Source: Bacteroidota bacterium (GTDB taxonomy: Bacteria; Bacteroidota; Bacteroidia; Chitinophagales; Chitinophagaceae). Taken from it: 64,000 nucleotides of DNA. Where the stretch lies: assembly GCA_018267575.1 (NCBI GenBank), contig JAFDYF010000069.1, forward strand, positions 1 through 64,000, in the 5' to 3' direction. Positions 25,975 to 34,233 of this stretch are shown here, piece after piece. Both the position numbers and the translations under genes were made by a program. Below the pieces are notes generated by a model. The model was given only the letters and a program-made list of their open reading frames with translations, was not told where the DNA came from and did not search any database. Position 1 is the first letter of the stretch. Each line of letters opens with the position of its first letter.

Positions 25975-27219
25975 ATGTCTTCAATGTTGATCACCAATAT
26001 TAAGCAACTTATTGGCACTAGAACGGAAAGCCATCTGCTGCGTGGAAAGGAAATAAGTGCGTTGCCTACTATCCCCAACGCTTATCTGATTATTGAGGAT
26101 GATGAAATTGCTGCCTATGGGTCAATGGCTGAGCTACCCACGACCGATCGCCAAGGGTCAGATCAAATGGATGTGTCAGGTCAGTTCATACTACCGGCTT
26201 GGTGCGACAGTCATACCCATCTTGTTTTTAGCGGCACCAGAGAAACCGAATTTGTTGACAAGATAAAAGGGATGAGCTATGCTGAGATCAATGAAAAGGG
26301 TGGGGGCATACTCAACTCTACAAAAAAACTCAATGAAACTTCGGAAAACGAATTGTTCAGTCAGGCTTGGGTCAGACTGGAAGAGTTGAGCAAGCTCGGT
26401 ACGGGGGCAATCGAAATCAAAAGCGGTTATGGGTTAACGGTAGAAGGAGAATTGAAAATGCTACGGGTTATCAAAAAACTCAAGGAGAAATCTTCTTTAA
26501 GCATAAAATCCACTTTTCTTGGGGCACATGCTTATCCTTTGGCTTTCAGGGAAAACCATCAGGGTTATATCGATCTGATCATAAAGGAAATGTTACCTGT
26601 GATTGCCAAGGAAAACTTGGCAGATTATATTGATGTTTTTTGTGAGAAGGGTTTCTTCAGTACCTCCGAGATGGAAACTATTTGTAAAGCAGGAATGACT
26701 TATGGACTCAAGCCCCGATTGCATGTGAACCAATTGAGCAGTATGGGAGGCCTGCAAACCGGCATTCAACTGAACGCAGTTTCATTGGACCATCTCGAAA
26801 CAATGAGCAGTGAAGACATCGCTGCCATTAGCCAATCGAACAGCATTGCCACTTTGTTGCCCGGAGCGGCTTTTTTTCTGCGTATGCCCTATCCGCCCGC
26901 ACGGGAAATGATCAATGCAAATTGTGGCATTGCAATTGCTTCTGATTATAATCCCGGGTCTTCGCCCAGTGGGAATATGAATTTGATGCTAGCCCTGAGC
27001 TGCATCCAAATGCGGATGTTGCCAGAAGAAGCCATCAATGCGGCTACCATCAACGGAGCATATGCGTTGGGGTTAGGCGAAGAACTGGGGAGCATTACCG
27101 TAGGCAAAAAAGCAAACCTGATTTTTACAAAGCCGATTCCCTCCATTGCTTATTTGCCTTATGCTTTTGGCTCCAACCTCATCGATCAGGTGATGTTAAA
27201 GGGTGCAATTATTCACTAA
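25975..27219 (+). CDS. hutI: Imidazolonepropionase
   Basis: HutI hydrolyses 4-imidazolone-5-propanoate to N-formimino-L-glutamate, the third step of histidine breakdown. It is an amidohydrolase-superfamily enzyme. The metal-binding His pair is in LPAWCDSHTHLVFSG; further metal and substrate residues are in STFLGAHAYP, RLHVNQLSS, SLDHLE and ASDYNPGSSPS. The length of 414 residues is normal. ATG at 25975 was chosen; a second ATG lies at 25984. It is followed after 14 bases by an antiporter gene and then by ftcD, the next step in the pathway. hutH and hutU are not in the window. Confidence 0.95.
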   Translation: MSSMLITNIKQLIGTRTESHLLRGKEISALPTIPNAYLIIEDDEIAAYGSMAELPTTDRQGSDQMDVSGQFILPAWCDSHTHLVFSGTRETEFVDKIKGMSYAEINEKGGGILNSTKKLNETSENELFSQAWVRLEELSKLGTGAIEIKSGYGLTVEGELKMLRVIKKLKEKSSLSIKSTFLGAHAYPLAFRENHQGYIDLIIKEMLPVIAKENLADYIDVFCEKGFFSTSEMETICKAGMTYGLKPRLHVNQLSSMGGLQTGIQLNAVSLDHLETMSSEDIAAISQSNSIATLLPGAAFFLRMPYPPAREMINANCGIAIASDYNPGSSPSGNMNLMLALSCIQMRMLPEEAINAATINGAYALGLGEELGSITVGKKANLIFTKPIPSIAYLPYAFGSNLIDQVMLKGAIIH

Positions 27220-27233
27220 ATCATCTACCGCTC

Positions 27234-28436
27234 ATGCATAACTTATCCCCAGAACTACTTATTATTATTGTTAGCAGCGTGGTTGTTGTTTCTTATATTT
27301 TTTCGATACTCTCAAAATATATCCGCGTACCATCGGTGCTGCTGTTGTTGGCGGCTGGAATCAGCGCTAGGGTTATTACTCAAAATTATGGTCTGAACAT
27401 TGTTTTTCCTGAACACCTTACGGAGATATTGGGCAGTGTAGGTTTGATTATGATCGTGCTGGAAGCGGGTTTGGATCTGAAGTTGAACCGCAGCAAGGTC
27501 AAGCTCATCCGCGATTCTTTTTTTGCTGCGCTGGTGATTTTTGTTTTTTCGGTAGCAGGCATTGCTTTGGCACTGCATTACTGGTTGCATGAAGAAATAA
27601 TCCGTTGTATCGTTTATGCCATACCGTTATCGATCATGAGCAGTTCTATAGTAATTCCTAGCCTCCACCACCTCACAGAGGCTAAAAAAGAATTTCTGGT
27701 ATATGAGGCTTCTTTCAGTGATATCCTGGGTATCCTGATTTTTAATTATTTTATAGGAGGGGAAGTGCTTTCTACCAAAGCGATGGGTACTTTTCTACTA
27801 AGCATTGTAATTGCCATTGTACTTTCTTTAGTTTTTTCAATCATCCTGTTTGTGATCATCACCAAGTCAAAGCTCAACGTTCGCTTCTTCCTCATCTTTG
27901 CCTTGCTCCTTATTTTATATGAAGGCGGCAAATTGTTCAATCTGCCTTCCCTCATCATCATCCTCGTGTTTGGTTTGTTCATGAACAACTGGGAACTAGT
28001 AAAAATAAAAAAACTGGATTTGCTTTTCCCCAAGGAAAAAGTAGAAGAGACCACGCTCTTACTTCATTCGCTTACGGCAGAAAGTTCCTTTTTGATTCGT
28101 ACGTTCTTCTTTATACTCTTCGGTTTTTCAATTGATATCAATGCAGCGCTGAATTCACAGGTCGTACTCATCGGTAGTGCATTGGTGCTGGTGCTTTTTC
28201 TGGCCAGGTATCTTTACCTGCGATTTTTCCTAAAAGAAAGTGTGTATCCAGAAGTGATGTTTATTCCTCGTGGTCTCATCACCATCCTATTGTTTTATAA
28301 AATCCCAGAGTCTTTGACCCTCCAATCATTTAATAACGGCATCCTCTTTTTTGTGATTCTTGCCAGCGCGGTCATTATGATGTTGGGCATGATATTCTAT
28401 AAAAAGCAAACCGTCGATTTGGTGGAAGAAGATTGA
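27234..28436 (+). CDS. Cation:proton antiporter (CPA family)
   Basis: The protein (400 residues) has about 12-13 hydrophobic segments with the pattern of sodium or potassium/proton exchangers. SVGLIMIVLEAGLDLKL resembles the conserved fourth and fifth helices, and EASFSDILGILIFNYF carries an acidic residue in the position of the ion-binding site. RGLITILLFYKIPE near the C-terminus resembles the conserved Arg helix. It sits between hutI and ftcD, 14 bases after hutI, so it is probably cotranscribed with the histidine pathway. Whether it exports cations to balance uptake, or is simply inserted here, cannot be told. Confidence 0.88.
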   Translation: MHNLSPELLIIIVSSVVVVSYIFSILSKYIRVPSVLLLLAAGISARVITQNYGLNIVFPEHLTEILGSVGLIMIVLEAGLDLKLNRSKVKLIRDSFFAALVIFVFSVAGIALALHYWLHEEIIRCIVYAIPLSIMSSSIVIPSLHHLTEAKKEFLVYEASFSDILGILIFNYFIGGEVLSTKAMGTFLLSIVIAIVLSLVFSIILFVIITKSKLNVRFFLIFALLLILYEGGKLFNLPSLIIILVFGLFMNNWELVKIKKLDLLFPKEKVEETTLLLHSLTAESSFLIRTFFFILFGFSIDINAALNSQVVLIGSALVLVLFLARYLYLRFFLKESVYPEVMFIPRGLITILLFYKIPESLTLQSFNNGILFFVILASAVIMMLGMIFYKKQTVDLVEED

Positions 28437-28444
28437 TTTTTTCT

Positions 28445-28500
28445 CCAGCATCACCCTTCGGCTGGGCATCCGTTGCGTCGCTCACTTGTACGGTACCGCT
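28445..28500. repeat. Possible interspersed repeat, GC-richer than its surroundings
   Basis: Between the antiporter and ftcD there is a 50-60 base stretch rich in G and C (CCAGC...GCTGG stem at 28445-28465, then CGTTGCGTCGCTCACTTG and GTACGGTACCGC). It contrasts with the AT-rich gap around it and has no open frame. It resembles a repetitive extragenic element, but only one copy is visible in this window. The remainder of this 208-base gap shows nothing. Confidence 0.35.
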
Positions 28501-28644
28501 TTATTCGGCCAATGGTTTCAATATGAAAGCTTGACTTTTTTGCAAAACAATTCCGGATTGGAGAATAGTATTAATTTGAGCACTAGTTCCTTCAAAACGG
28601 TTTTCATCACAATCATCCCTAAATTTGAAGCATAAATCTGGTTT

Positions 28645-30321
28645 ATGCAGCAACTCATTGAATGTGTCCCCAATTTTAGCGAGGGGAATGATCTATCGGT
28701 CATCAAACAAATCACTCACGAAATTGAAATGGTGGAAGGGGTAAAGTTATTGAACACCGACCCCGGCAGAGCAACCAACCGCACGGTAGTCACATTTGTG
28801 GGTGAGCCGGATGCTGTTGTGGAAGCTGCTTTCCGTGCCATCAAAAAAGCGGGGGAACTGATTGATATGGCCAAGCACAAGGGAGAGCATCCACGTATGG
28901 GGGCTACCGATGTTTGTCCCCTAATACCGATTGCCAATATTTCCATGGAAGAAACGGCCCAATATGCCAACAAACTTGCAAAACGGGTAGGGCAAGAGTT
29001 GGGAATACCCGTTTATTTATATGAAGCAGCCCAACCAGATAAATCCAGAACCAATCTTTCGGTTATACGTGCTGGTGAATACGAAGGTTTTTTCAAAAAA
29101 ATCAAGCAAGCGGAATGGAAGCCCGATTTTGGTCCAGCCGAAATGGATGCAAAACGAGGAGCTACCGTGATTGGTGCCCGCGATTTTCTGGTGGCTTATA
29201 ACGTGAACCTGAACACCACTTCTGTTCGCCGTGCCAATGCGATTGCTTTTGACGTGCGGGAAGCCGGTAGGGTAAAAAAGGAAAACAACAAAACCGTGCT
29301 GGATAGCGATGGAAAACCGGTGACCATTCCGGGTTCATTGAAAAGCGTGAAAGCCATTGGTTGGTTTATTGAAGAATATGGCATCGCACAAATTTCCATG
29401 AACCTCACCAATATCAATACCACGCCGGTGCATATAGCCTTTGATGAGGTTTGCAAAAAAGCTGATGCACGTGGCATAAGGGTCACAGGAAGTGAATTGG
29501 TGGGCCTGATTCCTTTAAAGGCCATGCTCGATGCGGGGAAATATTTCCTGAAAAAACAAAAGCGGTCCACTGGGGTTTCAGAAAAAGAGTTGATAAAGAT
29601 TGCGGTCAAATCAATGGGTCTGGATGAACTGGCCAAGTTCAAACCAGAGGAACGTATCATTGAATATCTTTTGATGGATAATTCGGATAGCCGGTTGGTA
29701 AGTATGAGCTTGAGCGATTTTGCAGATGAAACCGCGAGCGAAAGCCCTGCACCAGGTGGTGGCTCTATTTCAGCCTATATTGGAACTTTGGGGGCTTCTT
29801 TGGCAGCGATGGTGGCTAATCTTTCCTCTCATAAAAAAGGATGGGACAATCGCTGGGAGGAGTTCAGCAACTGGGCAGAGAAAGCGGAACAAAACAAAAA
29901 TGAATTGATTAAGCTGGTGGATGCCGATACTTCGGCCTTCAATCAGATCATGATGGCTTTTGGATTACCCAAATCCACCAATGAAGAAAAATTGATTAGG
30001 TCAAAAGCAATACAGGCAGCAACCAAGTTTGCCATTGAGATTCCATTTAAAGTAATGCAGGCATCTTATTCGGCAATGGAAACAATTAAAGCGATGGCCA
30101 TAATCGGGAATCCCAATTCAATATCCGATGCGGGTGTGGCGGCGCTTTGTGCTCGCAGCGCGGTGATGGGCGCCTTTATGAATGTGCGCATCAATGCAAA
30201 AGATTATGATGACAAAGTTTTTGTTGCAGATATAATAAAAAAGGGGAAAGAAATCGAAGGCCAAGCAATGGCATTGGAAGGAGAGATCTTAAAAATTGTT
30301 GATCAGAAAATTGGGCTATAA
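28645..30321 (+). CDS. ftcD: Glutamate formimidoyltransferase / formiminotetrahydrofolate cyclodeaminase fusion
   Basis: The bifunctional enzyme transfers the formimino group from formiminoglutamate to tetrahydrofolate and then releases ammonia to give methenyl-THF. The formiminotransferase part covers roughly residues 1-325: IECVPNFSEGND at the start, HPRMGATDVCPLIPI, and NLTNINTTPVHIAFDE. The cyclodeaminase part, about 345-558, starts with SPAPGGGSISAYIGTLGASL. The fused form, as in animals, is common in Bacteroidota; some bacteria carry only one half. The length of 558 residues fits the fusion. With hutI it gives the final steps from histidine to glutamate and one-carbon folate. Confidence 0.95.
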   Translation: MQQLIECVPNFSEGNDLSVIKQITHEIEMVEGVKLLNTDPGRATNRTVVTFVGEPDAVVEAAFRAIKKAGELIDMAKHKGEHPRMGATDVCPLIPIANISMEETAQYANKLAKRVGQELGIPVYLYEAAQPDKSRTNLSVIRAGEYEGFFKKIKQAEWKPDFGPAEMDAKRGATVIGARDFLVAYNVNLNTTSVRRANAIAFDVREAGRVKKENNKTVLDSDGKPVTIPGSLKSVKAIGWFIEEYGIAQISMNLTNINTTPVHIAFDEVCKKADARGIRVTGSELVGLIPLKAMLDAGKYFLKKQKRSTGVSEKELIKIAVKSMGLDELAKFKPEERIIEYLLMDNSDSRLVSMSLSDFADETASESPAPGGGSISAYIGTLGASLAAMVANLSSHKKGWDNRWEEFSNWAEKAEQNKNELIKLVDADTSAFNQIMMAFGLPKSTNEEKLIRSKAIQAATKFAIEIPFKVMQASYSAMETIKAMAIIGNPNSISDAGVAALCARSAVMGAFMNVRINAKDYDDKVFVADIIKKGKEIEGQAMALEGEILKIVDQKIGL

Positions 30322-30340
30322 CAATCGAATATTCATGAGC

Positions 30341-30369
30341 CTTTTCAATAATCTTATATTATTGAAAAG
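30341..30369. terminator. Perfect 12-base inverted repeat between convergent genes
   Basis: CTTTTCAATAAT (30341-30352), loop CTTAT, ATTATTGAAAAG (30358-30369). It lies 19 bases past the ftcD stop and the same distance from the end of the small lipoprotein gene on the other strand, so it probably works in both directions, though T-runs are weak. Confidence 0.65.
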
Positions 30370-30387
30370 ACTTGTGATTTTGATTGA

Positions 30388-30513
30388 TTAATAACCAGAC
30401 ATTCTCTTGCTATTGGGGCATCCAAGTCTTGAGCCAGAGCTGCAAGAAGAAGTGGAAATAACCAATACAGCTAAGAATGACAGACAAAGTACTAAAAACA
30501 AGCCTTTTTTCAT
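30388..30513 (-). CDS. 41-residue small lipoprotein
   Basis: The protein starts MKKGLFLVLCLSFLAVLVIS and has a lipobox TSSC at residue 24, followed by SSGSRLGCPNSKRMSGY. The basic start, hydrophobic core and single lipid-attachment cysteine followed by Ser/Gly fit a very small lipoprotein. A second cysteine, Cys32, lies in the mature part. I recall similar tiny lipoproteins with a C-terminal xGCPxx...Y stretch in other Bacteroidota, with no assigned function. The ATG is followed by two Lys codons, and the upstream region is A/T-rich. It is too short for most gene finders and may be missed. Confidence 0.6.
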   Translation of the reverse strand: MKKGLFLVLCLSFLAVLVISTSSCSSGSRLGCPNSKRMSGY

Positions 30514-30744
30514 TGTATTGAATTTGTGTACTATAACGGTTTAATATCGATAATAATATACTGGAGGCACATTATTTTTAGATAAATACGCAGATTCCGG
30601 CCTTAGGGGGTGCGGATATAATAAAATATGCTTGGTCATACTATTCCTGTCTACCCCTGCTTCTGCAGCAATCATGAACTTTTTTTCACAAACCTAAATC
30701 CGAGCTCCAACAGCTTTCGTAAATGATTTAACAAAAATCTTTTT

Positions 30745-31173
30745 ATGAAAGCGAAAACTTTAAAAAGAATCCTGATTTGGACCACATCGAGCCTTCTTTT
30801 ATTGATAGCTCTGTTGGGCTTGCATATTTACTTAGTAACCAAACCTAGGGTGGATAGCCATACAAGAGTTCTGGCCCGCATTGATATTCATCAGCCTATT
30901 AATGATATAGTGAAGGATAAGATCACTACCTGGCTTTACCTGCAGAAAGGCGTTGACCATGTAATGTGCAACCCTAAAACAGGGATTGTTGTATTTAGTT
31001 TTTCCCCACTTCAGGCAGATGCAAACAAAATTTCTGAAAAATTCCGTGTTGATTTGAACTACCCAGATGCCAAGCGCTTTATGCCCACGGAATCACAAAT
31101 GCAAAGTGGTTGTCCGATGGCATCCAACTCTTTTTCATTCAAAGCTTACCGCTTTATCAGTAATATTTTTTAA
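30745..31173 (+). CDS. Membrane-anchored HMA-like protein, 142 aa
   Basis: An N-terminal membrane anchor (about residues 10-31) is followed by a domain whose strand and helix order (VLARIDIHQPI, DIVKDKITTWLYLQKGV, HVMCNPKTGIVVFSFSP, ADANKISEKF) resembles the ferredoxin-like heavy-metal-associated fold. It lacks the usual CxxC metal motif and carries single cysteines instead (VMCNP; SGCPMAS near the C-terminus). The match is by pattern only. The gene precedes the globin-like lipoprotein gene by 10 bases, so they form one operon. A role in metal or heme handling in the envelope is possible but inferred. Confidence 0.7.
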   Translation: MKAKTLKRILIWTTSSLLLLIALLGLHIYLVTKPRVDSHTRVLARIDIHQPINDIVKDKITTWLYLQKGVDHVMCNPKTGIVVFSFSPLQADANKISEKFRVDLNYPDAKRFMPTESQMQSGCPMASNSFSFKAYRFISNIF

Positions 31174-31183
31174 CAACAAAACA

Positions 31184-31753
31184 ATGAGTATGAAAACAAG
31201 AACGCTATTCTCGACTTTAATTTTGGTGGCCTCCTTTGCATGCCTCAACAGTGCTTGTAAAAAAAGCAATAGCCCAGCTACCGCTGCCCCTACTTTATAT
31301 GATTCCTTGGGTGGCACAGTAATGGTATCCGATCCCGCCAATGCTGGCCAAATGATTGAGAAGGGAAGGTTATTGATCCGCAACATTATTGACAGCACCA
31401 TTTTTGTGATTGCAGGCGACACCGCTATAAATGGTCATTTTACGGTGCTACTTTCGGAAGTGGGCTCGGGTAATTTGACAGGCTTTATGGCCTTGAGCAA
31501 AAACCTGACTGATTTTGTAGCGGTTGGTACTGGGGCAAAGGACTATAGTTATGGGGGTAAGTCCATGGTTGCCGCTCATAATCCGGCCCAAAACCCAAGA
31601 ATGAATCAAAAGGCCGACAATAGCGATTTCAATGCTTTTGAAGTTGACCTATTTGCTGGCGCCAATAAGGCAGGTGTGCCTTCCACAACCCCAGCATTGA
31701 TCAGCGTAGGGAAAATTGTTGAATCGCTTAGGTCGCAAGTGGTTCAGCAGTAA
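31184..31753 (+). CDS. Secreted truncated-globin-like lipoprotein
   Basis: The protein (189 residues) has a lipoprotein-type signal with Cys25 (LNSACKKSNS) and then a domain that reads TLYDSLGGTVMV, GSGNLTGFMALSKNLTDF, VGTGAKDYSYGGKSMVAAHN. This matches group 1 truncated hemoglobins (YDxLGG start; TG...Y.G..M..AH), with His132 as the likely proximal heme ligand. The usual Phe-Tyr pair of the B helix appears replaced by Thr-Ile (SSTIF region), so ligand binding would differ from enzymes with the B10 tyrosine. ATG at 31184 fits a signal-bearing start. An exported, lipid-anchored globin is unusual; its heme, if any, would work outside the cytoplasm. Confidence 0.72.
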   Translation: MSMKTRTLFSTLILVASFACLNSACKKSNSPATAAPTLYDSLGGTVMVSDPANAGQMIEKGRLLIRNIIDSTIFVIAGDTAINGHFTVLLSEVGSGNLTGFMALSKNLTDFVAVGTGAKDYSYGGKSMVAAHNPAQNPRMNQKADNSDFNAFEVDLFAGANKAGVPSTTPALISVGKIVESLRSQVVQQ

Positions 31754-31899
31754 TTTCGGTTAGGCATTTGGTTTAGTTAAGCGTTTCAGGTTTCCCTGGA
31801 GCGCTCTTTTTATTAATAAAAGCAGAGATGTTTTGTGAACTATTATGGGCTATTTGATGTTTATCCATATTTTTACGCAGCTTAAATACATAAAAGGGA

Positions 31900-32448
31900 T
31901 TGCCTGAAATACATTATACTGAAGATGAACTGATAGCCCTGCTAAAGATAAAGGATAAGCAGGCCTTTTCTTATTTATACGACCATTATTCAGCTAGCTT
32001 GAATGGGGTTATTTTCCGTATGACGGGTAACAAGGAATTAAGCGAGGATATTTTGCAGGAAACATTCGTTAAAATCTGGAATCGGTTTGAAAGCTATGAT
32101 CCTTCGAAGGGCAGATTATTCACTTGGCTTATCAATATTGCACGAAATTTAACCATCGACACATTAAGGAGCAAGGGGTTTAAGGACCAGCAAAAAATCT
32201 CTTCTGATGAAAATGCCGTAAGTAATATCAAGGATGAAAAATCGGTCCAGTCACAATTTGATTCCATCGGGCTGAGACGGCAGTTAGAGCAGTTGAACCC
32301 CGAGTATAAAAAAATAATTGACATGGCTTATTTTGATGGGTTTACACAGGATGAAATCTCAAAAAAAACAGGTATACCTTTGGGGACGGTAAAAACACGG
32401 ATGCGATCGGCAATTTTAGAACTAAGAAAAAAATTGGTTAATAATTAA
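31900..32448 (+). CDS. RNA polymerase ECF-type sigma factor
   Basis: The protein (182 residues) contains region 2 (FSYLYDHYSASLNGVIFRM, DILQETFVKIW, LFTWLINIARNLTIDTLRSK) and region 4 (LRRQLEQLNPEYKKIIDMA followed by FTQDEISKKTGIPLGTVKTR). The start is TTG at 31900, preceded by AAAAGGGA, one of the few good ribosome sites here; no in-frame ATG exists before the conserved core. It is followed by an RskA-type anti-sigma gene, with a single base between the genes, so the two are made together. Its likely targets include its own operon and the fasciclin gene. Confidence 0.94.
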   Translation: MPEIHYTEDELIALLKIKDKQAFSYLYDHYSASLNGVIFRMTGNKELSEDILQETFVKIWNRFESYDPSKGRLFTWLINIARNLTIDTLRSKGFKDQQKISSDENAVSNIKDEKSVQSQFDSIGLRRQLEQLNPEYKKIIDMAYFDGFTQDEISKKTGIPLGTVKTRMRSAILELRKKLVNN

Positions 32449-32449
32449 A

Positions 32450-33220
32450 GTGGAAATAAACGAAATCATATCATCTGGGTTGCTTGATAGCTATGCAATG
32501 GGGCTTTGCACCGAGGAAGAAAATCTACAGGTGCAACAATGGGTACAAAAATATCCTGAAGTAGCTGTTGAACTGGCTTCGATCGAACGCAGCTTGGAAG
32601 ACTATGCATCTGCCCATGCCTTACCAGCTTCAGGCAGCGTGAAGAAAAATTTGTTTGATCAGTTGGGCTTAGATCAATCCGATGCCCCTGTTGCAAAAAC
32701 GATTTCGATTGGCAGCAGATGGAAATGGCTGGCAGCAGCTTCCATTATATTGTTTTTAGCGAGTTCGGTTATCAACTTTGTTCTCTATAATCAATACAAG
32801 AAAGCCGATGATGCACTAGCAAGTACCACCGAAGCTTTGCATACTTCCCTTAGCCAAAACAAGCAAATGGAGAATGATGGAAAGATTATTTCGGACCCCA
32901 ATTCTATACCCGTTTCGTTAAAAGGATTGGAGGCCATGCCAGATGCAGTGGCCAAAATATTCTGGTTGCAAAATTCGGGGGATGTATTTATTGATGCGAC
33001 CAGTTTGCCCGATGCGCCAGAGGGGAAACAATACCAGTTCTGGGCAATTGTGGGCGGGGTGCCCGTCAATGGGGGGCTGATCCTTAAAACAAATAAGGGA
33101 AGTTTTCATTTGCAGCGTATGAAATCCTTTGGTAAGGCAGAGGCTTTTGCTATATCACTGGAAAAAGAAGGTGGTAGCCCCACACCAACTAAAGTCGTGA
33201 GTATGGGCAAAATAATATAG
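32450..33220 (+). CDS. RskA-type anti-sigma factor
   Basis: The protein (256 residues) has an N-terminal cytoplasmic anti-sigma domain (SSGLLDSYAMGLCTEEENLQ with ZAS-like helices, but no HxxxCxxC zinc set). One membrane segment follows (WKWLAAASIILFLASSVIN, about 88-107), then a periplasmic RskA C-terminal domain (GDVFIDATSLPDAPEGKQYQ, FWAIVGGVPVNGG). It should hold the sigma factor inactive at the membrane until a signal reaches the outside domain. The start is GTG at 32450, two bases after the sigma-factor stop codon ends, so translation is probably coupled. Confidence 0.93.
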   Translation: MEINEIISSGLLDSYAMGLCTEEENLQVQQWVQKYPEVAVELASIERSLEDYASAHALPASGSVKKNLFDQLGLDQSDAPVAKTISIGSRWKWLAAASIILFLASSVINFVLYNQYKKADDALASTTEALHTSLSQNKQMENDGKIISDPNSIPVSLKGLEAMPDAVAKIFWLQNSGDVFIDATSLPDAPEGKQYQFWAIVGGVPVNGGLILKTNKGSFHLQRMKSFGKAEAFAISLEKEGGSPTPTKVVSMGKII

Positions 33221-33553
33221 TTCCCATCTTTTTATTCTTCTGAATTGATTTTCTCATTATCATTTTCGTTGGTTTTCCAATTAGGCAACCTTTTCAGGGA
33301 GGGAACTCCACTTCGCAGCTTACATTTCATTTTTACGGGATAGGAATGAACCCAAAATTGTTAGGACGCCAATAAAACTTCAACTCGCCATCATCTTTTT
33401 TTTATTTCTCAAACTTAGTTGGGGTACTATATAAAGCAAGCGATGGATTCAGTAATACTTGGAAAAAATTTCCTTCAAAAGATGATTTTGTCAATCCAAG
33501 TACTTTCATAAACCGTATGTCTTTCAAAATATATTAAACTAAAATTTTTTAAA
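33221..33553. other. Leader region before the fasciclin gene
   Basis: No gene is seen in these 333 bases. A long-range inverted repeat, ACTTGG/CCAAGT, is present around 33458-33508, and the region is A/T-rich near the ATG. It probably holds the promoter used by the neighbouring sigma factor, but no consensus can be read from a single site. Confidence 0.45.
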
Positions 33554-34108
33554 ATGAAAAAGCTATTCTCATTCGCGATCATTGCTATGTTTAGTACAAG
33601 TTTATTTGCACAGCAAATGGAAAAGACTGTGGAAGTGGGTGGTGCTCCCATGTACCCATCCAAAAATATTGTGGAGAATGCTATGAAAAGTAAGGACCAT
33701 ACCGTATTGGTAGCCGCGGTCAAGGCCGCTGACTTGGTAAGCACTTTGGAAAGTGCCGGTCCTTTTACTGTTTTTGCTCCAACCAATGAGGCATTTGGCA
33801 AGTTGCCCAAAGGAACTGTTGACAATTTACTGAAGCCAGAGAACAAAGCATCGCTCACTGACTTATTGACCTATCATGTGGTTTCCGGAAAATATGATGC
33901 CGCAGCCATCAAGGAACTAATTAAGAGGGGCAATGGCACTGGCATGTTGACAACCGTAAACGGTGCTAAACTTTGGCTGATGATGAAAGGAAAAAACCTG
34001 ATTATCAAAGATGAGCAAGCTGGTATAGCAATGGTAACCATTAAGGATGTTTATCAGAGTAATGGCGTTATTCATGTAATTGATAAGGTGTTGATGCCAC
34101 AGATGTAA
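33554..34108 (+). CDS. Secreted fasciclin-domain protein
   Basis: The protein (184 residues) has a cleavable signal peptide (SFAIIAMFSTSLFAQQ) and one fasciclin domain. The conserved first block is HTVLVAAVKAADLVSTLES followed by GPFTVFAPTNEAFGKLP, and the second is LLTYHVVSGKYDA with a final strand GVIHVIDKVLMP. Such domains mediate adhesion or protein binding at the cell surface. Fasciclin genes often lie beside ECF sigma/RskA pairs in Bacteroidota and actinobacteria, as here. A strong terminator follows. Confidence 0.94.
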   Translation: MKKLFSFAIIAMFSTSLFAQQMEKTVEVGGAPMYPSKNIVENAMKSKDHTVLVAAVKAADLVSTLESAGPFTVFAPTNEAFGKLPKGTVDNLLKPENKASLTDLLTYHVVSGKYDAAAIKELIKRGNGTGMLTTVNGAKLWLMMKGKNLIIKDEQAGIAMVTIKDVYQSNGVIHVIDKVLMPQM

Positions 34109-34141
34109 ATAAGCAATTTCCCCTTTACCTGTTATAAACCG

Positions 34142-34172
34142 GGCTTCCAGTGATGGAAGCCTTTTGTTTTTT
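34142..34172 (+). terminator. Intrinsic terminator of the fasciclin gene
   Basis: GGCTTCCA (34142-34149), GTGA loop, TGGAAGCC (34154-34161), then TTTTGTTTTTT. About 33 bases past the stop. Confidence 0.92.
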
Positions 34173-34233
34173 AGCAAAAAATATCATTTAGTTTCAATCA
34201 GTATTTTTATATTACAGAATCATTCTTATTTCA

